The notes below the pieces were generated by a model. The model saw nothing but the letters and a program-made list of their open reading frames with translations, was not told where the DNA came from and ran no database searches. Both the position numbers and the translations under genes were made by a program. A DNA stretch of 64,000 nucleotides from assembly GCA_029216955.1 (NCBI GenBank), contig JANAVB010044017.1, positions 8,026,161-8,090,160 on the forward strand, in the 5' to 3' direction. Shown piece after piece: positions 36,472 through 48,317 of the stretch (positions are counted from its first letter, which is position 1; every line of letters starts with the position of its first letter). The stretch is from Iris pallida (lineage: Eukaryota; Streptophyta; Magnoliopsida; Asparagales; Iridaceae).

Positions 36472-36951
36472 CTCAGAGAGCATCTCAGAGTTACATAGGA
36501 TCGACAGAAGCACTGGGCGGACAGTAGCAGACGGCCACTAGAGTTCGCAGTTGGGGATAGAGTGTTCCTGAAGATCTCACCGACTAGAGACGTCATCAGA
36601 TTTGGCAGAGGCGGGAAGCTCAGTCCGAGGTACACTAGGCCCTTCGACATGACGACGCGAATTGGCAAGGTGGCATATCGACTAGCGTTTCCAGCCAGCT
36701 TGGAGGGAGTGCATGATGTTTTCCAAGTGTTCCAGCTTTGACGCTACATTTTAGATCCGAGCCATGTGGTGGACTATTCAGAGCTAGAGGTGGGTCCGAG
36801 CTTGACCTACGAGGAGCAGCCAGTAGAGATCTTGGATAGGAGGAAGAAACAACTGCGGAACCAGACCATTCCACTTGTCCGCGTCATGTGGAGACACCAC
36901 TCTCCGGGAGAGTCGACATGGGAGTGCGAAGACGAGATACAAGAGCGCTAA
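36472..36951 (+). pseudogene. pol: Integrase C-terminus and chromodomain of element I
   Basis: One 160-codon frame with two in-frame stops. It starts with LREHLRVT and RQKHWADSSRRPLEFAVGD, the integrase C-terminal region; then VFLKISPTR, GKLSPRYTRPF and VAYRLAFPASLEGVHDVF, the GPY/F-like module of gypsy integrases. After a stop at the position of the usual HVSMLRK motif comes ILDPSHVV, then LTYEEQPVEILDRR, IPLVRVMWRHH and STWECEDEIQER, a chromodomain-like tail. Chromodomains of this group guide integration toward particular chromatin. The match to Tekay/Del elements is strong. The N-terminal integrase domains are absent. Confidence 0.85.
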
Positions 36952-37082
36952 ACTAGCTTGTTTGCTTGATTGTATTCGTGTGTATAAAAAAATTCTATTT
37001 TTTAATAAATGATTTGTGTTTGAACTTTTTGTGAATTGAGATTTATTTTGTGGGTCTTCGAATTTCGAGGACAAAATTTTTC

Positions 37083-37096
37083 AAGGGGGAGAGATT
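37083..37096 (+). other. Polypurine tract of element I
   Basis: AAGGGGGAGAGATT directly before the right LTR and after the typical gypsy phrase TTTCGAGGACAAAATTTT. Confidence 0.9.
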
Positions 37097-40000
37097 TGTA
37101 ACTCCACTTTTTCCATTTTAGTAGAATTTAAATTTTTAATAATAATATTTCATTTTCTTTTTCCTATAAATATATGCTTTATGAATATTTTGGAGGGAAA
37201 GAATTTGGAGCGGGAATATTTTTTAATTTTCAAAAGTTGGTTACAACTAATTTGGGTGGTCCCCACTCATATTTGAAATGTTATAACTAATTTTCCTGAA
37301 ATACTGCAATTTATCAAAAGGCAGAGGGGTTTCTTGCATTAATATTATTGAGTGGAGGACTAATACGTAATTTATGAAAAGGGGGTGGGGATTAGTACAA
37401 AAGTACCAATGGTGGAGGGACCATTTTGTATATATGCACTTTATGTACTGAGGAGAGAGAGAGGGACTCAGTTGTTGTTTTTTCGAGCTCTTTTCCCCAT
37501 TCGTTTTCCTCGGCTGAATCAGCAGGCGGTGGCGACCAACTCAGGCGGCGGCGACCAGCTCCGACGGCGGCGATCAGCTTGGGCGGCGACGATCAACTCA
37601 GGCAGTGGCCGTGGCATACAACCCGTCGCCGGAGCGCTTCCTCTCCGGTGAACTCGACCACTGTGAGCTCAGTAACGGCGAGCTGAGGATGTCAGCACGA
37701 CGAGTTCCTCTCGACGACTCCGAAGTAGCGACGACGACCACGAGGCTTCATCGACAGCACTTCTTCGTCTCTCCTGCGATCGTCGACTTTTTTCCGGTGG
37801 CGATCCGCTCCCAACGACTAGGCCGATCGTTCCTACGGCGGCGTTCTTTCATCTCCACCGCCAAGTCCAACGGGGTTCGCCATCGACGGTTTAGCTCGGA
37901 GTTGATCTGTTCGTCCTGAGCCTGTCGACTCATTTTCGACGAACCTCTACGACATGTGAGTTTCCATTCGAATGAATATTTAGATCTGGGACAATTTAAT
38001 TGTGTTCTTAATGATTCTTGTTGATTTCTGTAAATTCTTTGATACCTGTGTCTGAATTCGTCCGACATCTACTAATCTTCCCGTGCTCTAAAATTATTTG
38101 TTAGATTGTCTCAATAGAGATATGATTTACTGCTGGACACTCGGGGAATCGTATCCGACACTTGGGAGTCGTATACGCGCTCCAAATCGGACTAATTCTC
38201 AGGTAACGTTCTAATTTTCATATTGTCAAGTAATGTATCTTTTTGATCCTAGCTGATAAGGGCGTTGGACAGGACCGGATCTGAGTATTGTGTTCGTGTC
38301 CAGTGTGGACCTGTGTCCAAGTTGAGTTGTGTTCCGTGTACGTGTCGGTGCTATTCGTGTCCAATTGAATTGTGTCCAGCTTTGGTTCGACCATCTTTGT
38401 GTGTGTCCAATTTGGAAATGGCGGGAAGGGATTTGAACCAGGAAGTCGAAACAGTAAAAATTTCCTCGTGTGTGTTTTATTAGTTAGCTTTGTGTAAATA
38501 ATTATTGCAATAGAGTTGTATATAATTTATTTCAATGCTGTTGCAAATGTTTATAGCAGTATTCATTTTTAGGGTGGAAATTGAGGGGCTGCCAATTGAT
38601 GAATTATACTTTGATTTCCTGTACAATTATTATTTTAAGATTTTGACTTTAGAATTTGTGATTAATGAGTTGTGTATTAGAAATTTTGAATAAATCTTTT
38701 ATGTATGAGTTGCTAAATTTTGAATAAATCAGTTATGTTTATCTAATATATGAAAAGTTGTGGACCATCAACCAGTAGAGGGTTTGGGCTATTTAGCTCT
38801 TAGTGAAGTAGCAAACTACTGAATTGCTTGGGAAAGTTGTACCTAATTTTGTGGTGGTTGAAGTACTGCATGTTTATTAAAACATAATTTGATGTTGGTA
38901 TGTTCTTGTTACGTCATATTGGTAAGTTTACAGTTTTGTTCGACCATTTGATTTAAGGGAAGGACTTGGGGTGTCCTTATGCTGGTAGGAAGGGAGTAGT
39001 AGCAGTTGGGATTTTTTTTTTTACAGATTATGGAGAAGTGCTGAGTTATCAAGATTGGATAATTTCGTTCATCTTTTGTAGTAGCTGCTATGGGGATTGG
39101 TCAAAGCTTAGAATATGATAGGGATTCTAGCATTGGGCCAATATAGTAGGGCTGAACAACTTTTATATAGTAAGTTTCACTACTAACTACTAAATATCTT
39201 CCTAAGAAACACTTTAGTAAAACTATTTTTAGTGTTATTATTGGTTATAAAACAAGTTCCATATAGTGATTCCTATTAATTAATTGATAGGAATTTTCTA
39301 TATTTGTAATCAGTAAAATTTTATATGGTTAAATAATATTTGCTCGACATCATTTGTGAGCTACTTTGATTTCATAGGTTTTGACCAATGGAGTATCATT
39401 ATCAATTCTATATTAGTAAACTGAATTATTTTGCAAGGAATAATTAATCCATTTATTATAATTGAGTTAATTTCTACAAACCCTTAGAGTGTAGTAATTA
39501 CCTTGTACAGAAATTAACCCACTTGTACCCATTACTCAGGAGGACAGATCCTTTCCTACCCTTGATCACCCGGAGCAAGGCAAGTACTTTTATACGGTTT
39601 TGTGCATTTATATTCTTGTACTCCTTCTTGTGGCACGTCATGGCACGATATCATGTACTCCTGTACTCCTGTACTCTTGTTCTTGTACTTATTAGTGTTG
39701 GGTGGGGAAATACACTAGCCATGTGACCAATCCCAGTTACTATATTCATGTGCCTAGCTTAGGCCTCGCATCGTGCACGCGGGCCCTAAGTCGTACCATA
39801 TTCATGTACTCCTGTGCATGTTCTCACACCAGCCGGTCACATGGACTAGATGTATTTCAAATATTATGCACTTATCATTTCTGGTACCGCAGGATTATAG
39901 TTTCATTCCTGTACATTATATTTCCTGTACTTTATAGTTTTATGTACTTTACATTCATGTACTATAGCTCCTGTACTCATTTTCTGTGCTACTTTTCTGT

Positions 40001-40480
40001 ACCTTCTTGTTCATTCCTGTATTTCATTTTCTTGTACCCCTGTACTCTGTTCATATCATGTTCATGTTTTATTACCTAGAACTGTGCTTAGCTCCGCTCC
40101 TGATTGGATAAGTTGCCGGTATGCTTGCAGGATATCATTCTACCATATTGGCCAGAGCCCGGGACATTAGCTGAGCAGGATGGAGACATGACTTAGCTTG
40201 ATGTTTCAGGTTTAGACTGTTAGCTTTACTCTTAGATATTGTTTTAGAATTCATAGTACATTTCATTCTTGATGACTCGTACATTTATATACATAGAATT
40301 GTGGATTATGGTGATCATTCTGGGATACGTTTTTAGATGATATGATTATATGCATTTATGATTATCTGGTTAGATTTTCGTAGTTTGGTACAGCTTACTT
40401 CGTCGTGTCTAACGACGAAGGCTGGACGTGTCCGACTCGTGTCCGACTCGTGTCCGATTATTCGGGAGCGGGTCGTGACA
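37097..40480 (+). repeat. 3' LTR of element I
   Basis: 3384 bases, nearly identical to 29681-33054; ends TCGTGACA before GTAAT. Confidence 0.95.
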
Positions 40481-40485
40481 GTAAT
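40481..40485. repeat. Right target-site duplication of element I
   Basis: GTAAT, identical to 29676-29680. Confidence 0.95.
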
Positions 40486-41900
40486 GCCATAAATAAAGAA
40501 TAATCAAGCTCTTTAAAACTCATACCATATCATGAAAATATATTCTTAGACAACTTCTAATTACTTAGTATGTACTTTCACTTGAAGATAGAGTAAACTA
40601 AATTGGTAGACGCTCACAGGAATAAATACTCAACTCTCATCGGTTTGAAGGGTAAGTGTTCCGCTCAAATTCATTCCAAAAGAAATGATCTACCATAAGC
40701 TTGCATATCTTCTCATTCTCTACCACTTGGATCACATGCATAACAAAAAACATAAGGACTTTTTATGGGTTGTAGCAGGGCTTAGGATTAAGGTAGGATA
40801 TATTTGGGAATTTAGCTAACAAGCCATCAAAACTAGTGGAGCAAAAATGATTGAACTAAAGTGCATAATGTATAAAACATGTAAATACAATCACCCCATT
40901 CAGCAACTTCTTCAATTTGACTTCAAAGCATTTAACATACCTTTTTATTGGAATTTTTGGAAGAATTATGAATATCAAAAGTAATTTCCTCTATCACTTT
41001 TTTTTCTTCATTACTTCTTCTTTCCATTTTTTTTTTCTTTTTTTCTTTTTTTATTTTTTTCCTGAATCATGATGGAACACAAGAATTTGAGAATGAAAAT
41101 ATGTAGCCAAACTAGAAATTTAGATACCCCACATTTATTTCTTATACACCCATACATATCATAATGCTCCACTAGCTTTTTGACTTGGGTAAAGAATTTT
41201 TTTCTGGTTAAAGCTTGTAATGTGGGTTCACAAAAATAAAAGCAATAAGGCTCAAAGGGGTTCAACCAAAGGAAAAATAATTTCAGGGTAGGCTATTTGG
41301 CTTAAGTAGATAAAAAATAGCCATAATCTTGTTTATGTATGCATGTGCTGATGTGACCTCGAAGAGAATCTAAGCAAGTTCTAGAGAAACAAGTCCATGG
41401 AAGAATATCTCTCATTAAAGAAAATAGTGAGACTGATTTTTCAGTCTAATTGATCAAAACCTCACTGGATTTTGTCTACCAAATTTATTTACTACCATTC
41501 TCAAGGAAAATAATTATACTAATTAATTCTAAGTTAAAAAGAGTATTTATTCAATCATGTTATGAATTTTTTAAACTTAGTTAAATCATCCTCATGACAT
41601 ACACAACCAAACAATATTGAAAACCACAAAAAAAAATTGAATTAAAAAAACTAAAATTTTATTGAAAACCAAAAAAAACTTATTTAAAAAAACTGCTTAA
41701 AATAATTTAAATCCTTCCCAACCCTTAAACTGACATTGTCCCCAATGTAAGGCTAAATGCAAAAAAAAAAAGCAAAAATAAATAAAAATGCAAGAATAAG
41801 AACAAACTCCCCTTGGGTTGCCTAAGTTTATTGTCATGGATGTGTCCTCCTTCAATTAGGATAAGTTGGATCCTCAAGGTTTAATTCATCCACATTCTCC
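40486..41900 (-). other. 3' non-coding region of element H
   Basis: AT-rich region between pol and the 3' LTR of H, where related Athila elements may carry an env-like ORF. Only one frame stands out (minus, 41011-41265; FCEPTLQALTRKKFFTQVKKLVEHYDMYG, ending in a lysine-rich low-complexity tail); I cannot assign it. A long T-rich run lies at 41020-41060 and A-rich runs at 41620-41780. Confidence 0.4.
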
Positions 41901-41911
41901 ACTTTGAAACC

Positions 41912-43218
41912 TTAATAGAAAAGCTTGAGCCTTTGGCCATTTACCTTGAATACTTTAGACGTTGCTAAACTTTGAATTTCAACTGCACCATGATTAAAAA
42001 CATTAGTAACAACAAAAGGTCTAATCCAATGAGAACGCAATTTATCCGAAAATAGACGAAGTCGTGACTGGTATAAAAGGACTTTTTGACCAACTTGAAA
42101 CTCCTTCCTGGAGATCATCTTGTCATGAAAAGCCTTCGGGTTTTTTTTTGTAAATTCGAGCATTCTCATAGGCGTTATTGCGAATTTCCTACAGCTCTTG
42201 TAGTTGTAACTTCCTATGTTCGCTATTTTCATATGCCTTCATATTTAGACTCTTGATAGCCCAATAAGCCTTGTGTTCTAACTCAACAGGAAGATGGCAT
42301 GATTTTCCAAACACCAACCGGTATGGTGACATACCGATAGGCGTCTTGTAAGCAGTTCTAACGCCCACAAAGCATCATCCAAGCGCAAAATCCAATCTTT
42401 TCTACTCGGATTGACGGTCTTTCCAATGATGGACTTGATCTCTCTATTTAATACCTTCGCTTGCCCACTCATTTATGGATGGTAGGCAGTTGACACCTTG
42501 TGGGTCACATGCTACGTTCTCAGCAAAGTCTCGACGGTTCGATTGCAAAAGTGAGTACCTCGATCACTTATTAAGGCTTTCGGAATCTCAAACTTGGAGA
42601 ATATGTTGGACTTGATAAAAACTGAATCAACTTTAGAATCATTAGTCCTGGTAGCTTCAGCTTCTACCCACTTTGATACATTATCAACAGCAAGCAAAAT
42701 ATAAACATAACTAAAAGATACAAGGAACGGTCCCATAAAATCGATGCCCCAAACATAAAAAAATTTACAAAATATATAGGATTTTGTGGCATTTCATTCC
42801 TTTGAGATATATTATCTTTCTTTTGGCAATTATTGCATATTTTACAAAAAGAATATGAATCACGAAATAAAGATGGCCAATAGAAACCACATACTAATAC
42901 TTTTCTTACCGTCCTCTTAGCTCCAAAATGTCCTCCACATGCATAAGAATGACAAAAGGTGAGAATTGAAATAATATTATTTTTATGTACGCATCTTCTT
43001 ATTATTTGATTGGCACAATGCTTCCACAGGTATGGGTCATCCCACGCATAGTATTTGGCATCACATTTAAGCTTATCTCTTTGAGCCTTTGACAAACTAG
43101 GAGGAAACATATTAGTAACCAAATAATTTATGATATTTGCATACCAGGATAATGTCACAATTGCAGTAAACAGTTGCTCATCAGGAAACGTTTCTTGCAG
43201 ATGAAGTTCATCCTCCAC
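41912..43218 (-). pseudogene. pol: pol of element H: integrase
   Basis: The zinc-binding region is kept in the frame 42664-43218: FCHSYACGGHFGAKRTVRKV, FYWPSLFRDSY and CKICNNCQK. The frame 42512-42736 carries VDNVSKWVEAEATRTNDSK and ALISDRGTHFCN, with the second catalytic aspartate. In 42278-42472 the usual GQAEVSN reads GQAKVLN, so the catalytic glutamate is lysine and the enzyme would be dead even if joined. The C-terminal part (41912-42232) shows MISRKEFQVGQKVLLY, HWIRPFVVTNVF and VFKVNGQRLKLFY. At least three frameshifts separate these blocks. Confidence 0.9.
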
Positions 43219-43254
43219 ATGAACTAAATGACTTAAATGATCTGCAATATGATT

Positions 43255-44470
43255 TTATGTCCCTCTTTTGTCTTTGATCTCTAAATCAAATTCACTCAAG
43301 AGAAGTAGCCATCGGATTAACCTTCGTTTTGTATCTTTCTTCGTCATCAAATAATGAAGAGCTGCGTGATCAGAATAGACTATAATTTTAGTACCAAGCA
43401 AATAAGATTGAAATTTTTCTAAAGCAAAAAACAACATCTAAAATTTCTTTTTCAATAGTAGAGTAATTTCTCTGAGCATCATTCAAAGTACTTGAAGCAT
43501 AATAAATTGTGTGAGATGCTCTTCCAATCCTTTGACCCAATACAGCACCGACTGCATAATCACTTGCATCACACATTATCTCGAAAGGTACGTTCCAGTC
43601 AGGGGGCTAGATAACTAGGGTAGAAGTCAATATTTTCTTTAGTGTGCCAAATGCATTTTTACATGCCTCATCGAATTCAAATGCCATATCCTTTTGTAGC
43701 AACTTGCATAAGGGTAATGCTATTTTGGAGAAGTCTTTGATGAATCTTCGATAAAAACTTACATGTCCAAAAAAGAACGAACTTTCCGCACACTAGTGGG
43801 ATAAGGTAAAGATTGAATAATATCAATTTTAGCTTTATCTACCTCAATTCCCTTAGATGAAACAATATGACCCAAAACTTTACCTTGTTCAACCATAAAA
43901 TGACATTTTTCTAAGTTTAAAACAAGATTAGTTTCTACACATCTTTGGAGAATAAGTGTAAGGTTATGCAAGCATTTATCAAAAAATTCTCCATAAACTG
44001 TGAAATCGTCCATAATACTTCTATAATATGCTCAACATAGTCTGAAAAATGCTAACCATACACCTTTGGAAAGTAGTGGGGGCATCGCAAAGACCAAATG
44101 GCATGTGGCAATATGAAAAAGTTCTAAACGGACATGTAAAAGTTGTCTTTTTTATCCTCTAGAGCAATTGAAATTTGAAAATAATCTGAATAACCATCAA
44201 AAAAATAATAGTAAGTATGACCAGCTAACCTTTCAAGCATTTGATCAATAAAAGGTAATAGAAAGTGGTATTTACGAGTTTCAGCATTTAATTTACTATA
44301 ATCTATACAAACCTGCCATCCATTCTGGACACAGGTGGGAACTAGCTCATCGTTTTGATTCTTTATGACATTTATCTCGATCTTTTTAGGAACCGCTTGC
44401 ACCGAACTAACCTACTGGCTATCCGAAATAGGATAGGCCACTCCAACTTCAAGAAGTTTTAGGATCTTCT
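43255..44470 (-). pseudogene. pol: pol of element H: reverse transcriptase and RNase H
   Basis: RT fingers and palm: WQVCIDYSKLNAETRKYHF and PFIDQMLERLAGHTYYYFFDGY in the frame 44124-44402. The catalytic box reads MDDFTVYG near 43990-44013, followed by ILQRCVETNLVLNLEKCHF and LGHIVSSKGIEVDKAK. RNase H motifs are [28 protein letters not shown] and [16 protein letters not shown], with all three acidic positions seen but in two frames that overlap at 43388-43437. These match the Athila lineage closely. Frameshifts occur between fingers and palm and within RNase H. Confidence 0.9.
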
Positions 44471-44989
44471 TTTTTACTACCTCCATTATGGGTGGATTTA
44501 ATCTTCTTTGCGGTTGCCGAGATGGTTTTGCTCCTTCATCAAGTAAGATGTGATGCATGCATGTAGACAGACTAATTCCTTTTATATCCACAATTGTCTA
44601 ACCGATAACCGTCTTGTGCTCCTTAAGGACATGTGCCAGTTTTTCTTCTTGTGTTGCACTAAGTTTATTAGAAATGGTCACTGGTAATGTTCCTCCATCT
44701 CCAAGGAACACATACTTGAGGTGACTAGGAAGAGGCTTCAAGTCTGGAGTAGGGGCCTAACAAATAGAGGGTAAAGGCTTCTTGTTAGAAATTGATAAAA
44801 AAAATAGAAGAAAAGTTACCTGACGGTTGTATTTTTAGGAAATCATTCAATGCTGCAACAGTTTCCTGCAAATCATTACTCAGAGCTAACTCCTTATGGT
44901 CTTTTTCAAGATGCTCACTAATGGCAACTTCCAGTCCATCTTTGCCATTAAGTTCAAAAACATCATGTGCTAAAGAATCAACCACATCA

Positions 44990-45400
44990 ATAGAATAAAC
45001 AGTATTATCATTATCAGGATATTTCATGGCATCATAAATATTAAATTTAACAATTTTACCATCAATTCCAAGGTAAGTATGCCACTATGCACATCAATCT
45101 TAGTCTTGAATGTCTTTAAAAATGGTCTTCCCTACAAAATAGGAGCAGTTTGGTCACCATTTTCCATATCAAGCACATAAAAATCAGCAGAAAAAATCAA
45201 ATCATCAATTTGTACAAGAACATCCTCAATTAATCCCTTAGGATAGGCATTAGAACTATCAGCCAATTGAATTACAACACCAGTTTTATTCAGAGGTCCA
45301 AGATTTAAGGATTCATATATAGAGTATGGCATGACATTGATAGAAGCTCATAAATCTAACGTGGCTTTCTCATATTTATTGTTACCAATCTAACAAGAGA
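44990..45400 (-). pseudogene. pol: Aspartic protease of element H
   Basis: The active-site region reads ATLDL, stop, ASINVMPYSIYESL; Athila elements have DLGASIN here, so a GGA-type glycine codon has become TGA inside the active site. Downstream the frame 45132-45332 is intact with GVVIQLADSSNAYPKGLIEDVLVQI and ends at another stop before GRPFLKTFKTKIDVHSG. It lies between gag and RT as in all gypsy elements. Confidence 0.8.
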
Positions 45401-47230
45401 TAGTAAATATTCCTGGATCTTTGCATTTCGTAAGGAGTTTTATTTGAATTACTACTGAAACACTCTCCCCTACTTTCACTTTCTCATATCCTTTAAGTTT
45501 TTGTTTCCTTTTTATTGTACACAATTCTTTTAAAAATTTATCATAACGAGGTACTTGTTTGATAGCATCTAAAAGTGGAATATTTGCCTCACATTTATGA
45601 AAAGTCTTATATAACTCATTATTCTGTTCAATTTTCCTAGATTCTGCTAAAGCTTGAGGAAAAGGAGGTACAGGCTTATAATCAGAAAGAGGTGGAAACT
45701 TATAATTGGATACTTCATCATCATTGGAGAAGTTCATGTCTGCAACGGTTGTTTTCTCTTTCTCTTATTTTGACGATATAGGTGCTTCTTTTACTTGAAT
45801 GTCAACCTCTTTACCACTTCTCAAAACGATTGCACTTGCATTTTCTTCTGGATTTACTATCGTTTGAGATGGTAACTACCCTGAACTTTGTGTCTCTAGC
45901 TTATTAATTATTGTAGCCATTTGGCTTATTTGATTGTCCAAGCTTTGAATATTAGCCCTTGTCTCCTGTTGAAATTGTAAAATATTAGTGGCAAGAGACA
46001 AAATAATTTCTTCTAAAGACATACCAGAGTTAGAAGTTTGGCTTAGTTATTGTTTAGGGGGATATGGCTGCTTGTACTGTTGGTAACTTGGCCAATTTTG
46101 ATTGACGAGCTGATTTGATTGTGGATTTCCATATTTAAAATTGGGATGATCTTTCCATCTTGGATTGTATGTGTTTGAGTAGGGATCATACTTTCTTTGT
46201 GGTTGTCTAGGAAAACCACCTACCACGTTCACTTGCTCATTGGGCTCCTCTTGAAAAGTTGGGCACATGTTAGTTGGATGCCCCGCTATTGAACAAATCG
46301 TACAAGCCTTCGCCGTTTGTATGTTATCTACAGCAATTTGACGAAAAGAGAAGTTAAACTAGGCAATTTGTTGTTCTACGGAAGAAATATTTACCTCGTT
46401 GGTGTGTCTAGATGGAAGATCTAGCCTAGTTCCAAATTGTTGAGAATTAGCCGCCATATTTGTAATTAAATTTCTTGTAGCCTCAAGAGTTTTATCTACC
46501 AAAGAACCTCCACTAGCAGCATCTATCATGCTTCTATCATTTGATAGAAGGCCTTCGTAGAAGTATTAAAAAAGTAGCTGCTCACTAATTTGATGATGGG
46601 GGCAGCTTCCACATAATTTTTTGAAATGTTTCCAATACTCATGGAGAGACTCTGTATTGTGTTGCCTTACCTCATAAATTTTTTTTTCGGATATTGGCCG
46701 CCCTTGAAGCTGGAATGTACTTTTCTACGAACAATCTTTTCATCTCGTTCCATGTGACAATACTTCCGGAGGGTAGGTAGTAGAGCCAATCCTTAGCCTA
46801 ATCCTTTAAGGAAAATGGAAACGCTCTTAATTTGATTTGCTCTTCAGTCACCCCCGTCGGCTTCGTACTTGTGCATACCACATGAAGCTCCTTTAGATGC
46901 TTGTGAGGGTCTTCACCTGCAAGACCATGAAAAAGTTGAAAATTAATGTATAAGTCCATATTTTAATTCAAAAGTAGTAGTAACATCTAAAGTCGAAAAC
47001 GTTATGCATAAAGGGTGTTGGTTCAAATCAGGGGCAGCGAGTTCTTTCAAAGTTCTAGTTTCAGCCATGACTCCTTCTTCGAGATTAGAATTGCAAGAAA
47101 ATATGAAATCCGGAGTGAGGTTGTTCTCGTTAGAGTCTCTTTGAGTTTCCTTCCTTAACCTATGTAGAGTTCTTTCTATTTCTGGATCGCTCTAAAAATC
47201 ACCTTGATTAGAAGATCGAGTCACAACCAT
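45401..47230 (-). pseudogene. gag: gag of element H (Athila type)
   Basis: ATG at 47230 (MVVTRSSNQGDF), 158 bases after the primer site. Capsid motifs follow: HLKELHVVC, LRAFPFSLKD, WLYYLPSGSIVTWNEMKRLF, AANIRKKIYEVRQHNTESLH and SCPHHQISEQLLF, then MIDAASGGSLVDKTLEATRN. A CX2C knuckle-like CTICSIAGHPTNMC is visible near 46270-46310. The linker is Gln/Pro-rich (46047-46268), then FPPLSDYKPVPPFPQAL before protease. Several single-base stops interrupt an otherwise continuous frame, so the copy decayed mainly by point mutation. Confidence 0.9.
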
Positions 47231-47387
47231 AAACAATAAAGAACAATATGAAAAGTAATTAAAAAAAATATGAGAATGATAACTAATGATTTTTTTCCTT
47301 TCCTTTTTTATAAATGAATAAAAATATATTGAATTATAATAAAAAAATAAAGATCACAAAAAGCACAAAAATTAACTAAGATTACTT

Positions 47388-47403
47388 CCCGACAACGGTG
47401 CCA
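47388..47403 (-). other. Primer binding site of element H (tRNA-Asp-like)
   Basis: The minus strand reads TGGCACCGTTGTCGGG five bases after the LTR end; Athila elements use a tRNA-Asp site of the form TGGCGCCGTTGCCGGG. Two bases differ. Confidence 0.75.
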
Positions 47404-47408
47404 AAATT

Positions 47409-48317
47409 TGGTGTGTTGTCGTATGCACCCAAAAATAAAACCTTTATTCTTAAAATTATTTGTAGAAGTGAGAATAAGGATCGATCCCACGAAGAGCAAT
47501 TAGTGTACTTTTATGCAATGTGAACAAGGACGGGGTGGTCTTGAATATGGTAATAGAAAATTTAAGAAGAGCTAAAAACAATTAAAGTATTAAAATAAAT
47601 CAAAGAAACAAATATTGGCCTCAGTGAACATTCACCATTGGAATCTTAAAATTGATCATCGATGCAAGCATAAATTAAATCATACTTTGAATATTTACTG
47701 TTAGAAGTATCTTTCTATCTCTATTAGGCTTATTTAATTAGATACAAGCTACCTAATTAACTTTAATTACTAAATAATCTAAGACAAGCGCTAAAGATTT
47801 AATCTATCAATTTTTTAAAGAAGAAAGAGATCGATAAAGCAAAACAACACAAGTACAAGCGGTTGCATTTAATTTTGTCAAATGTTTTCTCCTGAGATTT
47901 AATAAAACAAAGCAGTTCAGTAAAACTTAGTTGCTTCACAAATTAGAAACATCAAACAATTACGGATTTGATATCTAATTTAGCGGTAAGTCAAAATGAA
48001 TAATAAACTAGTAGGCCTCCAAGTAATTAAACAAAAAAATTATAAAAGTTGGCATAGAAAAACATTCAATATTCAAAGTATAAATCAAACATATAAAAAC
48101 AATTTAGATCTCACAAGTTTATTGATTCCAAGGCTTTTGTACACTTCGACCAACAGGACTTATAGCCGCACATGTTCATCAAAACTTCAAAAGAGAAGTT
48201 GGAGAAGAAGAAAAAGAGTTGTGTGTTGTCTATTCTTCTCATGATTTCTACCCCTTCTATACACCCTAAATTAGTTGTTTTCAGCCCACAATATCTCCCA
48301 AAATATCCTCTAAATTA
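47409..48317 (-). repeat. 5' LTR of element H (truncated)
   Basis: Matches 28282 to about 29190 and stops after CCTCTAAA; the outer 400 or so bases present in the left LTR are missing. The sequence passes directly into a second copy of element B gag. Confidence 0.85.

Larger units (their letters stand above)
29681..40480 (+). mobile_element. Element I: Tekay/Del-type chromovirus with 3.4 kb LTRs, internally deleted
   Basis: LTRs 29681-33054 and 37097-40480 (TGTAACTCC to TCGTGACA) flanked by perfect GTAAT duplications. The 4.0 kb interior keeps a gag remnant with a zinc knuckle (33340-34120), then a T-rich spacer, then the integrase end with chromodomain (36472-36951) and a good polypurine tract. 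Protease, RT, RNase H and the integrase core are gone, so this is a defective copy. No tRNA-iMet primer site is visible after the 5' LTR (the sequence is TATTTTTAGTGGTGGCCC). The LTRs differ by only a few percent by eye, so it is a young insertion of an already deleted master or lost pol soon after. Confidence 0.9.
28282..48317 (-). mobile_element. Element H: Athila-type Ty3/gypsy retrotransposon, interrupted by element I
   Basis: On the minus strand: truncated 5' LTR (47409-48317), a primer site like tRNA-Asp, gag, protease, RT, RNase H, integrase, a non-coding 3' region, polypurine tract, and full 3' LTR (28282-29599). RT before integrase is the gypsy order. Gag motifs such as WLYYLPSGSIVTWNEMKRLF and RAANIRKKIYEVRQ, and integrase motifs such as KWVEAEATRTNDSK, fit the Athila group. 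No env-like ORF is recognisable. Without I (29681-40480) it is about 9.2 kb. Stops and frameshifts make it dead. The right end lacks the outer 400 bases of the LTR and any TAGAC duplication. Confidence 0.9.

Noticed and set aside
37605..37919. 104-codon frame in the GC-rich part of the right LTR of I
   Set aside because: The same frame is not kept in the left LTR copy (30072-30480), where indels shift it; probably leader sequence.
41011..41265. Possible env-like ORF of element H
   Set aside because: Only 84 codons with a low-complexity lysine tail; no signal peptide or membrane segment; cannot be supported.
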